From an uncultured Propionibacteriaceae bacterium (GTDB taxonomy: Bacteria; Actinomycetota; Actinomycetes; Propionibacteriales; Propionibacteriaceae), in the NCBI GenBank assembly GCA_937859105.1, contig CALMAD010000130.1:1-14962 (forward strand): a stretch of DNA of 14,962 nucleotides, read 5' to 3'. Below the pieces are notes generated by a model. The model was not told the origin of the DNA, did not search any database, and saw only the letters and a program-made list of their open reading frames with translations. Both the position numbers and the translations under genes were made by a program. Below, piece after piece: positions 12,892 to 14,962 of this stretch. Numbering within the stretch: position 1 is the first letter of the stretch; each line of letters begins with the position of its first letter.

Positions 12892-13332
12892 ATGACGCAC
12901 AACCGTGACCCCCTGCCCGGGACGCAGTCCTGGCCCGACGAGACCGAGTTCCACCTTCCAGACGACCACTGGCCCCTGCCCGCCCTGGCCCACACCGAGA
13001 AGCCGCACGCGGAGCCCGACGAGGCGTCCTTCGCGGCCGTCTCCCGATCGAGCGCGTACGCGGGCCTGCGGTCGTCCTTCCGCCGCTTCGCGTTCCCGAT
13101 GACCGTCGCCGGCCTGACCTCGTACTTCGTGTACGTCCTGCTGTCCATCTACGCGGTGGACGCCATGGCGAAGCCGCTGATCGGCTCGCTCAACGTCGGG
13201 ATGGCCCTCGGGCTGTTCCAGTTCGTCGTCACGTACGCCTGGACGGCGATCTACGTGAACTACGCCTCCAAGCGGCTCGATCCGACCGCGCAGGCGCTCA
13301 AGGCCCGTCTCGAGAGCGGAGAGATCGCATGA
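12892..13332 (+). CDS. DUF485 membrane protein, partner of the symporter
   Basis: The 146-aa product has a hydrophilic N-terminal half (1-62) and two hydrophobic helices (about 66-86 and 98-121) that form the DUF485 domain; the stretch FRRFAFPMTVAGLTSYFVYV is characteristic. DUF485 proteins (YjcH in E. coli) are encoded immediately before ActP/MctC-type symporters, and their role is unknown, perhaps assembly or stability of the transporter. The long polar N-terminus exceeds the short form found in proteobacteria. The stop overlaps the next start as ATGA, so the two are translationally coupled. GAGGAG lies 8 nt before the ATG. Confidence 0.92.
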   Translation: MTHNRDPLPGTQSWPDETEFHLPDDHWPLPALAHTEKPHAEPDEASFAAVSRSSAYAGLRSSFRRFAFPMTVAGLTSYFVYVLLSIYAVDAMAKPLIGSLNVGMALGLFQFVVTYAWTAIYVNYASKRLDPTAQALKARLESGEIA

Positions 13333-14948
13333 TCGCCCTGCAGACCACCTACGGCAACCCGATGATCAACATCGCGGTGTTCGCCGTGTTCGTCGCCGCG
13401 ACCCTCGGCATCGTGATCGCGGTGACCAGGCAGAAGGCCAAGGCGTCCGACTTCTACACGGGCGGCGCCGCCTTCTCCGGACGCCAGAACGGTCTGGCGA
13501 TCACGGGCGACTACCTGTCGGCGGCCGCCTTCTTGGGCGTCACCGGCGCGATCGCCCTGTACGGGTACGACGGCCTGCTCTACTCGGTCGGGTTCTTCGT
13601 CGCCTGGATCGTGGCCCTGTTCCTGGTCGCCGAGCCGCTGCGGAACACCGGCAAGTACACGATGGCCGACGTGTTGTCGTTCCGGATGAACCAGAAGCCC
13701 GTCCGGACGGCCGCCGCCACCTCGACGCTCGTCATCTCGTTCGTCTACCTGCTCGCCCAGATGGCCGGCGCGGGCGGCCTCGTGGCCCTGCTGCTGGGCG
13801 TCTCCGACCGGACGATGCAGTCGCTCGTGATCGCCCTGGTGGGCGCGCTCATGGTCGTGTACGTGCTCATCGGCGGCATGAAGGGGACGACCTGGGTGCA
13901 GATGATCAAGGCCGTCCTGCTCGTGGGCGGCGCGGCGATCATGGCCGTGCTCGTGCTCTGGGGCAGCGGGTTCAACCTGTCCGGGCTGCTGCACTCCGCG
14001 CAGAGCGCCGCGCTCGACCCGGCGGTGGGCAGCGGGCGCGACCTGCTGCGTCCCATGCAGCAGTACGGGGCCAGCGACTTCACGAAGCTGTCGTTCCTGT
14101 CGCTGTCGATCGCCCTGGTGGCCGGGCCGTCCGGGCTGCCGCACGTGCTCATGCGCTTCTACACGGTGCCGACGGCGAAGGAGGCCCGCCGCTCGGCGGT
14201 CTGGGCGATCGGCCTGGTGGGGGCGTTCTTCCTCATCACGCTGGTGCTCGGCATGGGCGCCGCGCAGTTGGTCGGCCAGAAGGCGATCCTCGCGGCGCCG
14301 GGCGCCGCGAACTCGGCGGCCCCGCTGCTCGCGCTGCACCTCGGCGGCGAGGTGTTCATGGGGGTGATCTCGGTGGTCGCGTTCGCGACGATCCTCACGG
14401 TGGTCGCCGTATCATCAAACACGACATCCGCGTCGTTCGCGCACGACGTGTACAACTCGATCCTGAAGGACGGCCAGGCCGACCCGGAGCAGGAGGTGCG
14501 CGTCGCCCGCATCACGTCGGTCGTCATCGGCGTGCTGGCGATCGTCGGCGGCATCGTGGCGAACGGGCAGAACATCGCGTTCCTGATCTCGCTCGCGTTC
14601 GCGGTGGCCGCGTCGGCGAACCTGCCGTCGATCCTGTACACGATGTACTGGCGGCGCTTCAACACGCGCGGCTCGGTGTGGAGCATCTACACCGGCCTGG
14701 TCAGCTCGGTCCTGCTGATCGTGTTCTCGCCGGCGATCTCCGGCAGCAAGACGTCGATGCTGGGGCAGGCGGTGAACTTCGCCTGGTTCCCGCTGACGAA
14801 CCCCGCGCTGGTCTCGGTGCCGCTCGCGTTCCTCGCGGGCTGGATCGGACCGGTCACCTCGCCGGTCCGCGGGGACGCTGAGCTGGCCGCCGAGATGGAG
14901 GTTCGCTCCATGACCGGCGCGGGCGCGGGGGAGGCGATCGCCCACTGA
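13329..14948 (+). CDS. Sodium:solute symporter, monocarboxylate/acetate type (MctC/ActP-like)
   Basis: The 539-aa protein belongs to the sodium:solute symporter family (LeuT fold, about 13 helices) and most resembles C. glutamicum MctC and E. coli ActP, which import acetate, propionate or pyruvate. Signatures are SDFYTGGAAFSGRQNGLAITGD (from residue 40) leading into YLSAAAFLG, and GPSGLPHVLMRFYTVPTAKEARRS in the middle. It is full length, with the stop 14 bp before the window end. Residues 361-366 read VSSNTT with rare codons (gta, tca, tca, aca), where E. coli ActP has GLTLAG in its Na+-site helix. It forms an operon with DUF485, whose stop overlaps its ATG. Substrate by homology only. Confidence 0.92.
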   Translation: MIALQTTYGNPMINIAVFAVFVAATLGIVIAVTRQKAKASDFYTGGAAFSGRQNGLAITGDYLSAAAFLGVTGAIALYGYDGLLYSVGFFVAWIVALFLVAEPLRNTGKYTMADVLSFRMNQKPVRTAAATSTLVISFVYLLAQMAGAGGLVALLLGVSDRTMQSLVIALVGALMVVYVLIGGMKGTTWVQMIKAVLLVGGAAIMAVLVLWGSGFNLSGLLHSAQSAALDPAVGSGRDLLRPMQQYGASDFTKLSFLSLSIALVAGPSGLPHVLMRFYTVPTAKEARRSAVWAIGLVGAFFLITLVLGMGAAQLVGQKAILAAPGAANSAAPLLALHLGGEVFMGVISVVAFATILTVVAVSSNTTSASFAHDVYNSILKDGQADPEQEVRVARITSVVIGVLAIVGGIVANGQNIAFLISLAFAVAASANLPSILYTMYWRRFNTRGSVWSIYTGLVSSVLLIVFSPAISGSKTSMLGQAVNFAWFPLTNPALVSVPLAFLAGWIGPVTSPVRGDAELAAEMEVRSMTGAGAGEAIAH

Positions 14949-14962
14949 CCGGGAAGATCGGA

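Noticed and set aside
161..13485. GGACGCC as a DNA uptake sequence or Chi site
   Set aside because: The density is far above either class and orientation is balanced; no competence or recombination gene in the window supports it.
13260..14339. 359-codon frame antisense to the symporter
   Set aside because: Arg/His/Glu/Gln-rich shadow with no initiation signal or domain.

Overview
The window is about 15 kb of very GC-rich DNA with the gene style of an actinobacterium (Actinomycetota). The evidence is a ThrE-type threonine/serine exporter, a DUF485 plus MctC/ActP-like symporter pair, Cys-lipobox lipoproteins with long Ser/Gly/Thr linkers, GC-ending codons, and many TAnnnT-type -10 boxes lying 6-7 nt before start codons (leaderless transcripts). 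A Propionibacteriales-like organism is plausible, but this cannot be settled from the window. I saw no rRNA, tRNA, transposase, phage gene or CRISPR array.

Layout from left to right. 1-146: an array of short hairpin repeats running off the left edge. 193-1341 (-): argJ. 1409-2200 (-): a lipoprotein. 2445-2999 (+): a TetR-family regulator divergent from it. 3034-3204: a second hairpin array, an inverted copy of the first, followed by about 360 bp without a gene. 3567-4151 (-): a DUF2231 membrane protein. 4337-5369 (+): the overlapping azlC-azlD amino-acid exporter pair. 5435-6124 (+): a P-loop kinase-like protein. 6218-7393 (+): an MFS transporter. 7404-7736 (-): a small Rho-N-like protein. 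7886-8359 (+): a hemerythrin-like protein. 8426-9904 (+): thrE. 9945-10280 (+): a small unknown protein. 10287-10952 (-): a second lipoprotein. 11037-12694 (-): an MFS exporter translationally coupled to a rhodanese. 12892-14948 (+): DUF485 plus a monocarboxylate/acetate symporter.

Much of the window concerns small-molecule traffic: two amino-acid export systems (AzlCD for branched-chain amino acids, ThrE for threonine/serine), two MFS carriers and a sodium-coupled acetate/pyruvate-type importer. Arginine biosynthesis (argJ), cell-surface lipoproteins and small stress-type proteins (hemerythrin, Rho-N, rhodanese) make up the rest. Most are ordinary chromosomal genes in small operons.

The unusual content is non-coding. 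(1) Two inverted arrays of AACGC...GCGTT hairpins, both just 3' of a gene and sharing a 70-nt core with one difference. (2) The heptamer GGACGCC occurs about 80 times on both strands, far more than base composition predicts, resembling the HIP1 phenomenon of cyanobacteria. (3) A GCGACAG-type dyad lies upstream of both lipoprotein genes. (4) A dyad covers the -35 of the symporter operon. All counts were made by eye.
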